Assembly: GCA_040954445.1 (NCBI GenBank)
Contig: CP144361.1
Location: 682,001-746,000, forward strand
DNA length: 64,000 bases
Source of the DNA: Burkholderia sp.
GTDB taxonomy: Bacteria > Pseudomonadota > Gammaproteobacteria > Burkholderiales > Burkholderiaceae
Direction: 5' to 3'
Shown here in pieces: positions 43,726 through 55,155 of this stretch. How positions within the stretch are numbered: position 1 is the stretch's first letter; each line of letters opens with the position of its first letter. Both the position numbers and the translations under genes were made by a program. The notes under the pieces are model-generated. The model ran no database searches and was not told the origin of the DNA. It saw only the letters and a list, made by a program, of their open reading frames with translations.

Positions 43726-45810
43726 TCAGCCGTTGAAACCCTTTCCGGCCGCTGCGAGCTTCGCGATTGACGGAGCCGGCTGCCAAGCATCACCATTCGC
43801 ACCGACCGCGTAGCGGCGCATCGCGCGCTCTACGTTGTAGAGGCCGACCGTGTCCGCATACAGCATCGGGCCGCCGCGCCAGCGCGGGAAGCCATAGCCG
43901 GTCAGGTAGACTATATCAATGTCGGAAGCCTTGGAGGCGATGCCCTCTTCGAGGATTTTGGCACCTTCGTTGACCAGTGCGTAAATCAGCCTCTCGATGA
44001 TTTCTTCGTCGGTGATCGTACGGCGTTCGACGCCGGCTTCCTTTGAATAAGCCAGTACCATTTCGTCAACCAGCTTCGAGGGCTGGGCGCACCGCTCGCC
44101 AGATTGATAGTCGTACCAGCCGCCGCCAGTTTTCTGGCCAAAGCGGCCTAGTTCGCAAAGGCGATCAGCGATCTTCGAGTAATGGAAATCGGGCTGCTCG
44201 ACGTAGCGGCGCTTGCGAATGGCCCAACCGATATCGTTGCCGGCTAGGTCGCTCATGCGGAACGGGCCCATCGCGCAACCAAAGGCTTCGATCGCTCGAT
44301 CGACTTGGGCGGGCAGCGCGCCTTCCTCCAGCATGAACAGCGCCTGGCGGATGTACTGCTCGACCATGCGATTTCCGATGAAGCCGTCGCAGACACCCGA
44401 TACCACAGCTGTCTTGTGGATCTTCTTGGCGAGCTGCATCACGGTGGCCAGCACGTCCTTGGCAGTGTGTTCACCGCGCACCACCTCGAGCAGCTTCATC
44501 ACGTTGGCAGGGCTGAAGAAGTGCATGCCGACTACGTCCTGTGGCCGCTTGGTGAAAGCCGCGATCTTATTCACGTCGAGCGTGGAGGTGTTCGAGGCTA
44601 GGATCGCATTCAGCTTGGCCACTTCGTCGAGCTTGCGGAATACCTGCTCCTTCACGTCTAGGTCCTCGAACACAGCCTCGATGATCAGGTCTGCGTCCTT
44701 CAAGTCCTCATAGGACAACGTCGGAGAAATTAGAACCATACGCGCCTCGAGCTTTTCTTCGCTGAGCTTGCCTTTCTTGACTTGTGCCTCATAATTCTTG
44801 CGAATCGTGGCGATGCCGCGCTCGAGCGCTTCCTGCTTCGTTTCCAGCACCGTGACCGGCAGCCCAACATTGAGGAAGTTCATGGTGATGCCGACGCCCA
44901 TTGTGCCGGCACCGATCACGCCTAGTTTGCGGATCTTGCGCACGGGCGTGTCGATCGGCACGTCGGAAATCTTGCTAGCGGCACGCTCGCCAAAGAAGGC
45001 GTGACGCAGCGCACGGCTTTCTGGCGTCTGTACCAATGCCATGAAACACTCTCGCTCGTGAATCAGACCCTGGTCGAACCCCTTTAGCACGCCGGCCTCG
45101 ATCGCGTCGATACACTTGTGCGGTGCCGGGTATTGCTGCGCGGCGGCACGGGCGCTGTTGCGCGCAAACTGGATGAAGCCGACCGCGTTCGGATGCTCGA
45201 TCTTGCGGTCGCGCACGCGCAGATGCGGGCCCTGTTTGGCGCTGACGCGCCTGGATAGCGCCACCGCCGCCTTCAGCAGGTCGCTCTCAGCCATCTCGTC
45301 AAACAGGCCGCTCTTGATAAGTTGTTCAGAAGGCACGACCGTACCAAACACGATCATGTTCAGCGCAGTTTCCAGCCCGACCGCGCGTGGCAGCCGCTGG
45401 GTGCCGCCCGCGCCCGGCAGCAGGCCGATCTTGACCTCGGGCAAGGCCACTTGGGTGCCCGGTGCGGCGATCCGGTAATGCGCGCCCAGCGCCAGTTCTA
45501 GCCCACCGCCCATCACCACGCTGTGCACGGCGGCCACCACCGGCTTGGCGCTGGCTTCAATGGCCGTGATCAGGGTGTGCAGGTTCGGTTCCTGGAACGC
45601 CTTGGGCGTGTTAAATTCGGCGATGTCAGCACCACTCGAAAAGGCGTGGCCCGCGCCAGTGAGCACGATGGCTGTTACTGCCGGGTCCTGCAACGCGCGA
45701 TCTAGGGCGTCCATCACTCCTGCGCGCGTTGAATAGCCGAGCCCGTTGACGGGCGGATTGTTGAGCGTGATGACGGCTACGTCGTCATGAGTCGTGTAGT
45801 CCACTGCCAT
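43726..45810 (-). CDS. fadB: Bifunctional enoyl-CoA hydratase / 3-hydroxyacyl-CoA dehydrogenase
   Basis: 694-residue multifunctional beta-oxidation enzyme. The N-terminal crotonase domain (about residues 1-190) shows AFSSGADIAEF (oxyanion hole) and GGGLELALGAHYRIA, with VALPEVKIGLLPGAGGTQRL. A linker leads to the NAD-binding dehydrogenase domain KLGVIGAGTMGVGITMNFLN (about residue 298) and the catalytic segment GMHFFSPANVMKLLEVVRG. The start ATG at 45810 is preceded by GGAGGCAG. The fadB symbol is used for the architecture; the Burkholderia paralogues are numerous, so the exact substrate range is unclear. Frame intact. Confidence 0.92.
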   Translation of the reverse strand: MAVDYTTHDDVAVITLNNPPVNGLGYSTRAGVMDALDRALQDPAVTAIVLTGAGHAFSSGADIAEFNTPKAFQEPNLHTLITAIEASAKPVVAAVHSVVMGGGLELALGAHYRIAAPGTQVALPEVKIGLLPGAGGTQRLPRAVGLETALNMIVFGTVVPSEQLIKSGLFDEMAESDLLKAAVALSRRVSAKQGPHLRVRDRKIEHPNAVGFIQFARNSARAAAQQYPAPHKCIDAIEAGVLKGFDQGLIHERECFMALVQTPESRALRHAFFGERAASKISDVPIDTPVRKIRKLGVIGAGTMGVGITMNFLNVGLPVTVLETKQEALERGIATIRKNYEAQVKKGKLSEEKLEARMVLISPTLSYEDLKDADLIIEAVFEDLDVKEQVFRKLDEVAKLNAILASNTSTLDVNKIAAFTKRPQDVVGMHFFSPANVMKLLEVVRGEHTAKDVLATVMQLAKKIHKTAVVSGVCDGFIGNRMVEQYIRQALFMLEEGALPAQVDRAIEAFGCAMGPFRMSDLAGNDIGWAIRKRRYVEQPDFHYSKIADRLCELGRFGQKTGGGWYDYQSGERCAQPSKLVDEMVLAYSKEAGVERRTITDEEIIERLIYALVNEGAKILEEGIASKASDIDIVYLTGYGFPRWRGGPMLYADTVGLYNVERAMRRYAVGANGDAWQPAPSIAKLAAAGKGFNG

Positions 45811-45973
45811 CTGTCTGCCTCCATGCGGTTGCGAGAGCTGCCAGGCCGCGCTTCGTCAGCGTCGAAGGTGATTATGCGCGCGGCACCGTGACCGCACGCG
45901 AGGAAATGAGGGCAGCATACAATAAAAAGAACGATCGTATAATTTTTATAGTGGACTCCTGGTCCCCTGGAAT

Positions 45974-46386
45974 GGCGTTGTTGCGTAAATCTGGTGAGAG
46001 CCGGTGACGTTTACGTGCAACGGTCTGGGCGAGCTCCCCTGTCATCAAGTCAGCTTTCGGCGTCAATTCTCGATGTTTTTCCAAAAAGATGCGCAAGAAC
46101 ATATGCAAGACATGTGAGCCCAAAGCACGCTATCGTTTCAGGAACTGGGCGGCCTATAACGCGGGCCTGATCAACCCCGGGAATGTGACGATATAGATAT
46201 GAATCCACGATTCTTGATCTTGAAACTAGAAAATCATCCTTCATATGAAGGGCATGGAAAAACGAGACATGAGGGACGATTTTCTAACACTTGAAAATCA
46301 CGAATGAAAATCACGAATTGTGGATGAATATATCCGTCGATGCTGTGGCATTCTCAAGCTCGATTTATTGATTTGCAAAAACGCTG
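45974..46386 (+). mobile_element. Divergent IS903-group copy with its centre replaced by palindromic repeat B
   Basis: 45974-46198 is a left end with the first ~45 transposase codons (KNICKTCEPKARYRFRNWAA), of the same subfamily as the fragment at 7697 (GTGAGAGCCGGTGACG instead of GCGAGATCCGTTGACG). 46199-46329 is a degenerate palindromic repeat B, with the conserved centre GGGCATGGAAAAACGAGACA. 46330-46386 is a degraded right end (CGATTTATTGATTTGCAAAA). The interior of the transposase is gone. Confidence 0.75.
46199..46329. repeat. Palindromic repeat B, about 131 bp, degenerate arms
   Basis: The arms ATCCACGATTCTTGATCTTG and AATCACGAATTGTGGATGAA are imperfect complements; the right arm has a small duplication (GAAAATCACGAAT twice). 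The centre is nearly identical to that at 18121. Embedded in the IS remnant upstream of dapE. Confidence 0.8.
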
Positions 46387-46457
46387 TGGAAATCGACGAC
46401 CGCATGAAGACAGTTGGCTTCGTCTCCCACCAGTACGCCATGCTGTTCGCCGCCTGA
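46383..46457 (+). pseudogene. C-terminal remnant, possibly ArsC/Spx-like
   Basis: Last 24 codons of a frame reading VEIDDRMKTVGFVSHQYAML followed by FAA and stop. The D-R-x-x-T-V-G-F pattern resembles the C-terminus of ArsC/Spx-family proteins. The upstream part is removed by the IS/repeat cluster. Identification is tentative. Confidence 0.35.
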
Positions 46458-46558
46458 GAAAAGCCTCGCAAAGCACCGGGCGCGCAGAGCCCACATGCGG
46501 CTTGCACCCCTCGATCTGTTGGCCGTCGTGCCGGCATTTTTCATCGAAAGTGGTCTGA

Positions 46559-47701
<1,143 letters not shown>

Positions 47702-47712
47702 CGGAAGCCACT

Positions 47713-47809
47713 ATGACAATGGTTGCCAACCCCTGCCACCCTCGCCGCTGTCTTCGGAACGGCCCGCCACTTGATCCGCTACGGCGTCTCGCGCTTTTCC
47801 GCCGCCGGT
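47713..47809 (+). pseudogene. prmB: prmB 5' remnant (ribosomal protein L3 glutamine methyltransferase)
   Basis: The ATG at 47713 opens MTMVANP, and after a one-base slip the frame reads TLAAVFGTARHLIRYGVSRF followed by SAAG, which resembles the PrmB N-terminus (TVRDLLRYAVSRFxEA). An IS left end begins at 47810 and no further prmB sequence follows. Both truncated and frameshifted. Confidence 0.6.
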
Positions 47810-48423
47810 GGGGTTGTTGCATAAATCTAGCGAGATCCGTTGACGTTTACGCGCAACGGTCGCGGGCCCCCTATCAGATCAGATTCCAGAGTAACTACCT
47901 AATTTTTCTAAGAAAATGCGTAAGGACATACACAAGACAGGTAAGCCGAGGGTACGCTACTGTGTCAGGCATTGGGCGGCCTATAATGAGGGACTGATCA
48001 ACCCGGGGAACGTGACGATATAGATAGATGAAGCTGTCCTTGCCAGAATAGCTGGACGCCATACCTACACGTAGTCGCCCGTGTCTATACGACGATACGC
48101 CTGATTCAGGCATTACTTGGCGTGAAGACCGTCTATCGACTAACGTTGCGCGTCCTCCAAGGTTTCACACAAAGTCTGCGCGATCTGGCCTTCCCGAGCT
48201 TGCCGGTGCCAAATTACACCATGCTCTGTCGCCGGGCAAAAACGCTTGAGGTCGAACTGCCGATCCTTCGCGACAACGAACCAATCCATCTAGTTGTCGA
48301 CAGCACCGGTCTGAAGGTCTATGGAGAAGGTGAATGGAAAAGTGCGCCAGCACGGCTACTCGAAGCGGCGCACGTGGCGTAATGGCGCGGTTGATGCAAT
48401 TGCCCGTGAAGGTCGTCGAGAAT
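47810..48423 (+). mobile_element. IS903-group left-part fragment with internal deletion
   Basis: Left end GGGGTTGTTGCATAAATC, N-terminal transposase with several frame breaks and a nonsense codon (GTGACGATATAG). A deletion then joins the two GTGGCGTAA motifs of the transposase gene (after VRQHGYSKRRTWRK to the later AWRNG segment), removing about 290 bp. It ends where the next copy starts at 48424. Confidence 0.85.
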
Positions 48424-49070
48424 GGCGTTGTTGCATAAATCGAACGTGAGGACGCCATGGCATCGGACGGGCATAATTCAGGCGATACGAACGGATTGCG
48501 GACGAGCGAGGTCCGCCATGCGGTTGATGACGCCGACGCGAACGGCGACCTCGGTCGCCTGCGCGGCGATGTGACGCGCCCAGAGACAGTGGCCGGTGAG
48601 GGTCTTGAACCGATACATCGCATTCTCGGCAAGCGATCGCCGGTGGTAGCCACTGTGTTGCTTCCATTCTCGACGACCGTCACGGGCAATTGCATCAACC
48701 GCGCCATTACGCCACGCCGCACCGGGCATATCCGCTGGCCAATGAGCGGCACCCTCGCGTGGCGGAATCGAAGGAATAGCACTGCGTGCAGCAATGGCCG
48801 CATGGCATGGCTTGGTGTCGTAGGCACCGTCACCACCGATGACATCGATTTGTTCTTCGCGTGGAATCTGGTCGAGCAACTTAGGCAGAGCATCACCGTC
48901 AGCCACATTCTGATTCGTCATTAGCGCGGCATGCACTTGACCCGTATTCACGTTGAGTGCGAGATGGACTTTACGCCACGTTCGCCGCTTCGAGTAGCCG
49001 TGCTGGCGCACCTTCCATTCACCTTCTCCATAGACCTTCAGACCAATGTTGTCAACAACCATATGGATCA
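48424..49070 (-). mobile_element. IS903-group right-part fragment
   Basis: Normal right end at 48424; the transposase C-terminal ~200 codons are open (ends SVRIA at 48478). It is cut within the first DDE motif (HMVVDNIGLKVYGEGEW, where the catalytic Ser-Thr context is also mutated). Confidence 0.88.
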
Positions 49071-49162
49071 ACGTTGTTGCATAAATCGAGCGAGATCCGT
49101 TGACGTTTACGCGCAACGGTCGCGGGGCCAGCTTCCTATCAAGTCAGATTCCAGAGTAACTG
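49071..49162 (+). mobile_element. IS903-group left-end stub (92 bp)
   Basis: ACGTTGTTGCATAAATCGAG through the subterminal region to TCCAGAGTAACTG, ending before the transposase start. Sandwiched between two minus-oriented copies. Confidence 0.85.
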
Positions 49163-50285
49163 GGCGTTGTTGCATAAATCGAACGTGAGGACGCAATAGC
49201 ATCGACGGGCATAATTTCAGGCGATACGCACGGATTGCGGACGAGCGAGGTCCGTCATACAGTTGATGACGCCGACGCGAATGGAGACCTCGGTCGCCTG
49301 CGAGTCGATGTGACGCGCCCAGAGATAGTTGCCGGTGAGGGTCTTGAACCGATACATCGCATTCTCGGCAAGCGATCGCCGGTGGTAGCCACTGTCTTGC
49401 TTCCATTCTCGACGACCGTCACGGGCAATTGCATCAACCGCGCCATTACGCCACGCCGCACCGGGCATATCCGCTGGCCAATGAGCGGCACCCTCGCGTG
49501 GCGGAATCGAAGGAATAGCACTGCGTGCAGCAATGGCCGCATGGCATGGCTTGATGTCGTAGGCACCGTCACCGCCGATGACATCGATTTGTTCTTCGCG
49601 TGGAATCTGGTCGAGCAACTTGGCCAAAGCGTCACCGTCAGCCACATTCTGATTCGTCATTAGTGCGGCATGCACTTGACCTGTATTCGCGTTGAGTGCG
49701 AGATGGACTTTACGCCACGTGCGCCGCTTCGAGTAGCCGTGCTGGCGCACCTTCCATTCACCTTCTCCATAGACCTTCAGACCGGTGCTGTCGACAACCA
49801 GATGGATCGGTTCATTGTCACGAAGGATCGGCAGTTCGACATCAAGCGTTTTTGCCCGGCGACAGAGCGTGGTGTAATTCGGCACCGGCAAGCTCGGGAA
49901 GGCCAAATCGCGCAGACTTTGGGTGAAACCTTGCAGGGCGCGCAAGGTCAGTCGATAGACGGCCTTCACGCCAAGTAATGCCTGAATCAGCGTATCGCCG
50001 TATACACACGGGCGACCACGTGTGGGTATGGCATCGGGCATTCTGGCAAGGACGGCTTCATCTATCCATATTGTTACGTTCCCCCGGCTGATCAGGCCTT
50101 CATTATAGGCCGCCCAATTCCTGACACGGTAGCGTGCCTTCGGCTCACCTTTCTTGTGTATGTCCTTGCGCATTTTCTTGGCAAAAATTAGGCAGTTACT
50201 CTGGAATCTGACTTGATAGGAGGCTGGCCCCGCGACCATTGCGCGTAAACGTCAACGGATCTCGCTCGATTTATGCAACAACGCC
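49163..50285 (-). mobile_element. IS903-group element, intact copy
   Basis: 1,123 bp with both inverted repeats and an uninterrupted transposase gene. It is nested in older copies; no duplication of the target is visible. Confidence 0.95.
49217..50173 (-). CDS. IS5-family (IS903-group) DDE transposase, full length
   Basis: 318 residues from MRKDIHKKGEPKARYRVRN (an open frame also extends upstream to 50239). The three catalytic motifs are complete: IHLVVDSTGLKVYGEGEW, VIGGDGAYDIKPCHAA and YHRRSLAENAMYRFKTL. Minor substitutions (GAYDIKP for GAYDTKP, INCMTDLARP) do not affect the triad. Probably functional. Confidence 0.93.
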   Translation of the reverse strand: MRKDIHKKGEPKARYRVRNWAAYNEGLISRGNVTIWIDEAVLARMPDAIPTRGRPCVYGDTLIQALLGVKAVYRLTLRALQGFTQSLRDLAFPSLPVPNYTTLCRRAKTLDVELPILRDNEPIHLVVDSTGLKVYGEGEWKVRQHGYSKRRTWRKVHLALNANTGQVHAALMTNQNVADGDALAKLLDQIPREEQIDVIGGDGAYDIKPCHAAIAARSAIPSIPPREGAAHWPADMPGAAWRNGAVDAIARDGRREWKQDSGYHRRSLAENAMYRFKTLTGNYLWARHIDSQATEVSIRVGVINCMTDLARPQSVRIA

Positions 50286-50316
50286 GAGTAACTGTCTAAT
50301 TCTTGCCAAGAAAATA
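50286..50316 (+). mobile_element. IS903-group 31-bp internal relic
   Basis: GAGTAACTGTCTAATTCTTG and CCAAGAAAATA match the region just before the transposase start of a plus-oriented copy. Confidence 0.7.
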
Positions 50317-50478
50317 GGCGTTGTTTCATCAATCGAGCGTGAAGACGCAATGGCATCGACTGGCATATTGATCACGAATTTCGGATCAATAATTTCAGGC
50401 GATATGAACGGATTGCGGACGAGCGAGGTCCGCAATCCGTTCCATTGCATCCTCACACTCGATTGATGCAACAACGCC
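50317..50478. repeat. Two-headed IS palindrome with embedded repeat B core, 162 bp
   Basis: The inverse complement of this unit aligns along its whole length with the palindrome at 23486-23648. It has the same deleted arm (TTCCATTGCATCC junction), the same centre (CGGACGAGCGAGGTCCG) and the same inserted ATTGATCACGAATTTCGGAT. It is the same derivative at two loci, not two independent rearrangements. Confidence 0.88.
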
Positions 50479-51342
50479 ATGTGACGCGCCCAGAGACAGT
50501 GGCCGGTGAGGGTCTTGAACTGATACATCGCATTCTCGGCAAGCGATCGCCGGAGGTAGCCACTGTCTTGCTTCCATTCTCGACGACCGTCACGGGCAAT
50601 TGCATCAACCGCGCCATTACGCCACGCCGCACCGGGCATATCCGCTGGCCAATGAACGGCACCCTCGCGTGGCGGAATCGAAGGAATAGCACTGCGTGCA
50701 GCAATGGCCGCATGGCATGGCTTGGTGTCGTAGGCACCGTCACCGCCGATGACATCGATTTGTTCTTCGCGTGGAATCTGGTCGAGCCACTTGGCCAGAG
50801 TGTCACCGTGAGCCACATTCTGATGCGTCATTAGCGCGGAATGCACTTGACCCGTATTTGCGTTGAGCGCGAGATGGACTTTACGTCACGTGCACCGCTT
50901 CGAGTAGCCGTGCTGGCGCATCTTTCATTCACCTTCGCTATAGACCTGCAGAGCGGTGCTGTCGACAAGCAGATGGATCGGTTCATTGTCACGAAGGATC
51001 GGCAGTTCGACATCAAGCGTTTTTGCCCGGCGACAGAGCGTGGTGTAATTCGGCACCGGCAAGCTCGGGAAGGCCAGATCGCGCAGACTTTTGGTGAAAC
51101 CTTGCAGGGCGCGCAACATCAGTCGATAGACGGTCTTCACGCCAAGTAATGCCTGAATCAGCGTATCGCCATATAGACACGGGCAACCACGTTTGGGTAT
51201 GGCATCGGCGGGTATTCTGGCAAGGACGGCTTCATCTATCCATATTGTTACGTTCCCCCGGTTGATCAGGCCTTCATTATAGGCCGACCAATTCCTGACA
51301 CGCTAACGTGCCTTCGGCTCACCTTTCTTGTGTATATCCTTG
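50479..51342 (-). mobile_element. IS903-group fragment lacking both ends
   Basis: Runs from the C-terminal part of the transposase (HCLWARHM region at 50479) to the N-terminal part (ends at CTTGTGTATATCCTTG, about codon 6). It has premature stops (for example after VYSEGE at 50925) and frame breaks near 51210. Confidence 0.88.
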
Positions 51343-52474
51343 GGCGTTGTTGCATAAATCGAGTGTGAGAATGCAATAGCATCGAAGGGCATAATTTTAG
51401 GCAATACGAACAGATTGCGGACGAGCGAGGTCCGCCATACGGTTGATGACGCCGACGCGAATGGAGACCTCGGTCGCCTGCGAGTCGATGTGACGCGCCC
51501 AGAGACAGTTGCCGGTGAGGGTCTTGAACGATACATCGCATTCTCGGCAAGCGATCGCCGGTGGTAGCCACTGTCTTGCTTCCATTCTCGACGACCGTCA
51601 CGGGCAATTGCATCAACCGCGCCATTACGCCACGCCGCACCGGGCATATCCGCTGGCCAATGAACGGCACCCTCGCGTGGCGGAATCGAAGGAATAGCAC
51701 TGCGTGCAGTAATGGCCTCCTGGCATAGCTTGGTGTCGTAGGCACCATCAGCGCCGATGACATCGATTTGTTCTTCGCGTGGAATCTGGTCGAGCAACTT
51801 GGCCAGAGCGTCAGCGTCAGCCACATTCTGATTCGTCATTAGCGCGGCATGCAATTGACCCGTATGTGCGTTGAGCGCGAGATGGACTTTACGCCACGTG
51901 CGCCGTTTCGAGTAGCCGTGCTGGCGCACCTTCCATTCACCTTCTCCATAGACCTTCAGACCGGTGCTGTCGACAACCAGATAGATCGGTTCATTGTCAC
52001 GAAGGATCGGCAGTTCGACATCAAGCGTTTTTGCCCGGCGACAGAGCGTGGTGTAATTCGGCACCGGCAAGCTCGGGAAGGCCAGATCGCGCAGACTTTG
52101 GGTGAAACCTTGCAGGGCGCGCAACGTCAGTCGATAGACGGTCTTCACGCCAAGTAATGTCTGAATCAGCGTATCGCCGTATATCGCCGTATAGACACGG
52201 GCGACCACGTGTGGGTATGGCATCGCGTATTCTGGCAAGGACGGCTTCATCTATCCATATTGTTACGTTCCCCCAGTTGAACAGGCCTTCATTATAGGGC
52301 GCCCAATTCCTGACACGGTAGCGTGCCTTCGGCTCACCTGTCTTGTGTATCTCCTTGCACATTTTCTTGTCAAAAATTAAGCAGTTACTCTGGAATCTGA
52401 CTTGATAGGGGGCTGGCCCTGCGACCGTTGCGCGTAAACGTAAACGGATCTCGCTCGATTTATGCAACAACGCC
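51343..52474 (-). mobile_element. IS903-group element, full length, frameshifted
   Basis: 1,132 bp with both ends. A 12-bp tandem duplication near 52183 (ATCGCCGTATATCGCCGTAT) shifts the transposase N-terminal half. One base is missing near 51529 (ENAMYRSRPSP), which shifts the C-terminal part after the catalytic Glu. Not autonomous. Confidence 0.9.
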
Positions 52475-52541
52475 TCTTGAATGCCATTCCGTCTTCAGGC
52501 TCAATTTAAAGATCACGAACTGCGGATCAATATGCAAAAAC
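52475..52541. repeat. IS right-end relic with palindromic repeat B core inside the terminus
   Basis: TGCCATTCCGTCTTCAGGCT and CAATTTA correspond to an IS right end; AAGATCACGAACTGCGGATC with AATA is inserted; then TGCAAAAACGCC completes the terminus. The insertion point is between TTTA and TGCAA of the IS inverted repeat, the same point as in the partial copy at 25671. Confidence 0.65.
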
Positions 52542-52688
52542 GCCCGTCCCAACCTGCAACTCCGAATGGAACACCGCCAGTTTTTTTGAAAAAAAACATT
52601 TGATGCATAGGTTTCCAACGCATAATGGTCGGCGAGGTGCTCCCACGTGGAGCGCGGCTAGGTCGTTTTTCTCTTTTCCCGATTTTTC

Positions 52689-53546
52689 ATGTCTAGCAAC
52701 GTCCCTCCAATCATTCTCACCTTCGGCCTGTCCGATCCCACCGGCGGCTCCGGCTTGCAGGCGGATCTGCTGACGCTGGCAAGCATGGGTTGCCACGGTG
52801 CGACGGTCCTGACTGGCTACACGGTCCGCGACTCAGCATCCTGCGATGAAGTGACGGGCCTCGACCCGGACACGGTGGTCGCGCAAGCACGGATGCTGCT
52901 CGAGGACATGCCGGTGGCCGCTTTCAAGATCGGCGCTACCGCGCGTGCAGAAGTGGTCAGTGCGATCGCAGAGGTGGTTGCCGACTATGACAGCGTGCCG
53001 CTGGTGCTGGCCCCCGACTTGACGCTCGACGACGAGCACGTGCTGGCGGCTGACGACCTGCGCGAATCGATCGCCGACCTGCTCGCGCCACAGACCACGC
53101 TACTGGTGGCTGATCATGCTACCCTGATCGCGCTGGCCCAGCCTGACGGCGACGCCGAGGCACCCAATTTTGACACGGCGATCGCCTATCTGCTCTCGCA
53201 AGGTTGCGAATACATCCTCGCCACCGAAACCGGAACGTACCAGCTGGTCAATACGCTGTACGGCGAGGAAGGGCGGATCCGGCAGGATCTCTGGGAACGT
53301 ACGCCGCACCGGCTGATGGGCATGAACGACACGCTTGGCACCGCGATCGCGGCGCTGCTTTCGAATGGGCAGGAGCCGCCCGAGGCGGGGCGCGAGGCAC
53401 AGGAATATCTTTACCAGGCGGCGCGCGATGCGTTCCGGCCCGGCATGGGTGCCTGGGTGCCTGACCGCTTCTTCTGGGCACACAGCAATGAAAAGGCCAC
53501 GCAGGCCCAGCCTGCCGTGCCGTCGCTTGGTGCCTCGCGTCACTGA
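52689..53546 (+). CDS. thiD: Hydroxymethylpyrimidine/phosphomethylpyrimidine kinase
   Basis: 285-residue ribokinase-fold kinase that phosphorylates HMP and HMP-P for thiamin synthesis. The N-terminus VPPIILTFGLSDPTGGSGLQ carries the substrate-binding Gly motif (family AGxDxSGGAGIQAD; here LSDPTGGSGLQAD). The kinase end motif is in the variant form MGMNDTLGTAIAALLSNGQE, where the usual GTGC/GDTL Asp (NDTLG) is retained. Length is slightly above the E. coli protein, and the acidic insert (PDGDAEAPN) seems typical for Burkholderia. Start ATG at 52689 after a T-rich leader. Both flanks are IS-derived, so any former neighbours are lost. Confidence 0.92.
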   Translation: MSSNVPPIILTFGLSDPTGGSGLQADLLTLASMGCHGATVLTGYTVRDSASCDEVTGLDPDTVVAQARMLLEDMPVAAFKIGATARAEVVSAIAEVVADYDSVPLVLAPDLTLDDEHVLAADDLRESIADLLAPQTTLLVADHATLIALAQPDGDAEAPNFDTAIAYLLSQGCEYILATETGTYQLVNTLYGEEGRIRQDLWERTPHRLMGMNDTLGTAIAALLSNGQEPPEAGREAQEYLYQAARDAFRPGMGAWVPDRFFWAHSNEKATQAQPAVPSLGASRH

Positions 53547-53601
53547 GGGGACCACCGTAAGCCCACCCCACAAAAATACCGCAAGTATCACATTTCGCCG
53601 T

Positions 53602-53648
53602 GGCGTTGTTATATAAGCTGAGCGTGAAGACGCAATGGCAATAACGCC
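53602..53648. repeat. 47-bp minimal IS derivative, second copy
   Basis: GGCGTTGTTATATAAGCTGA plus GCGTGAAGACGCAATGGCAA and TAACGCC: the same length and join as 21380-21426, with several substitutions. An internal IS fragment follows directly here too. Confidence 0.78.
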
Positions 53649-53691
53649 CTACGACACTAAGCCATGCCAATGCGGCCATTGCTGAATGCAG
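53649..53691 (+). mobile_element. IS903-group 43-bp internal relic
   Basis: Matches the GAYDTKPCHAAIA segment of the transposase with an extra base (CCATGCCAATGCGG). Confidence 0.75.
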
Positions 53692-54282
53692 GGCGTTGTT
53701 GCATAAATCGAGCGAAAGCCGTTGACGTTTACGCGCAAGGGTCGCGGGGCCAGCCTCCTATCAAGTCAGATTCCAGAGTAACTGCCTAATTTTTGCCAAG
53801 AAAATGCGCAAGGACATACACAAAAAAGGTGAGCCGAAGGCACGCTACCGTGTCAGGAATTGGGCGGCCTATAATGAAGGCCTGATCAACCGGGGGAACA
53901 TAACAATATGGATAGATGAAGCCGTCCTTGCCAGAATACCCGATGCCATACCCACACGTGGTCGCCCGTGTGTATACGGCGATACGTCTGATTCAGGCAT
54001 TACTTGGCGTGAAGACCGTCTATCGACTGACGTTGCGCGCACTGCAAGGTTTTACCCAAAGTCTGCGCGATCTGGCCTTCCCGAGCTTGCCGGTGCCGAA
54101 TTACACCACGCTCTGTCGCCGGGCAAAACGCTTGATGTCGAACTGCCGATCCTTCGTGACAATGAACCGATCTATCTGGTTGTCGACAGCACTGGTCTGA
54201 AGGTCTATGGCGAAGGTGAATGGAAGGTGCGCCAGCACGGCTACTCGAAGCGGCGCACGTGGCGTAAAGTCCATCTCGCGCT
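53692..54282 (+). mobile_element. IS903-group left-part fragment
   Basis: Intact left end; transposase opens at 53804 (MRKDIHKKGEPKARYRVRN). An extra base near 53987 and a missing base near 54127 shift the frame in between. It ends at codon ~150 (KVHLAL) where the next copy starts. Confidence 0.9.
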
Positions 54283-55155
54283 GGCGTTGTTGCATAAATT
54301 AAGCGTGAGGATGCAATGGCATCGATGGGCATAATTTTATGCGATACGAACGGATTGCGGACGAGCGAGGTCCGCCATACGGTTGATTACGCCGACGCGA
54401 ACGGCGACCTCGGTCGCCTGCGAGTCGATGTGACGCGCCCAGAGACAGTTGCCGGTGAGGGCCTTGAACTGATACATCGCATTCTCGGCAAGCGATCGCC
54501 GGTGGTAGCCACTGTGTTGCTTCCATTCTCGACGACCGTCACGGGCAATTGCATCAACCGCGCCATTACGCCACGCCGCACTGGGCATATCCACTGGCCA
54601 ATGAGCGGCACCCTCGCGTGGCGGAATCGAAGGAATAGCACTGCGTGCAGCAATAGCCGCATGGCATGGCTTGGTGTCGTAGGCACCGTCACCGACAATG
54701 ACATCGATTTGTTCTTCGCGTGGAATCTGGTCGAGCAACTTGGCCAGAGCGTCACCGTCAGCCACATTCTGATTCGTCATTAGCGCGGCATACACTTGAC
54801 CCGTACTCGCGTTGAGCGCGAGATGGACTTTACGCCACGTGCGCCGCTTCGAGTAGCCGTGCTGGCGCACCTTCCATTCACCTTCGCCATAGACCTTCAG
54901 ACCGGTGCTGTCGACAACCAGATAGATCGGTTCGTTGTCACGAAGGATCGGCAGTTCGACATCAAGCGTTTTTGCCCGGCGACAGAGCGTGGTGTAATTC
55001 GGCACCGGCAAGCTCGGGAAGGCCAAATCGCGTAGACTTTGGGTAAAACCTTGCAGTGCGCGCAACGTCAGTCGATAGACGGTCTTCACGCCAAGTAATG
55101 CCTGAATCGGTGTATCGCCGTATAGACACTGGCGACTACGTGTGGGTATGGCATC
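54283..55155 (-). mobile_element. IS903-group right-part fragment (873 bp)
   Basis: Right end at 54283; the transposase is open from codon ~70 (VKTVYRLTLRALQGF) to the C-terminus, including all DDE motifs, but the N-terminal part is missing beyond GTATGGCATC. First of three units broken at the same position. Confidence 0.9.
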
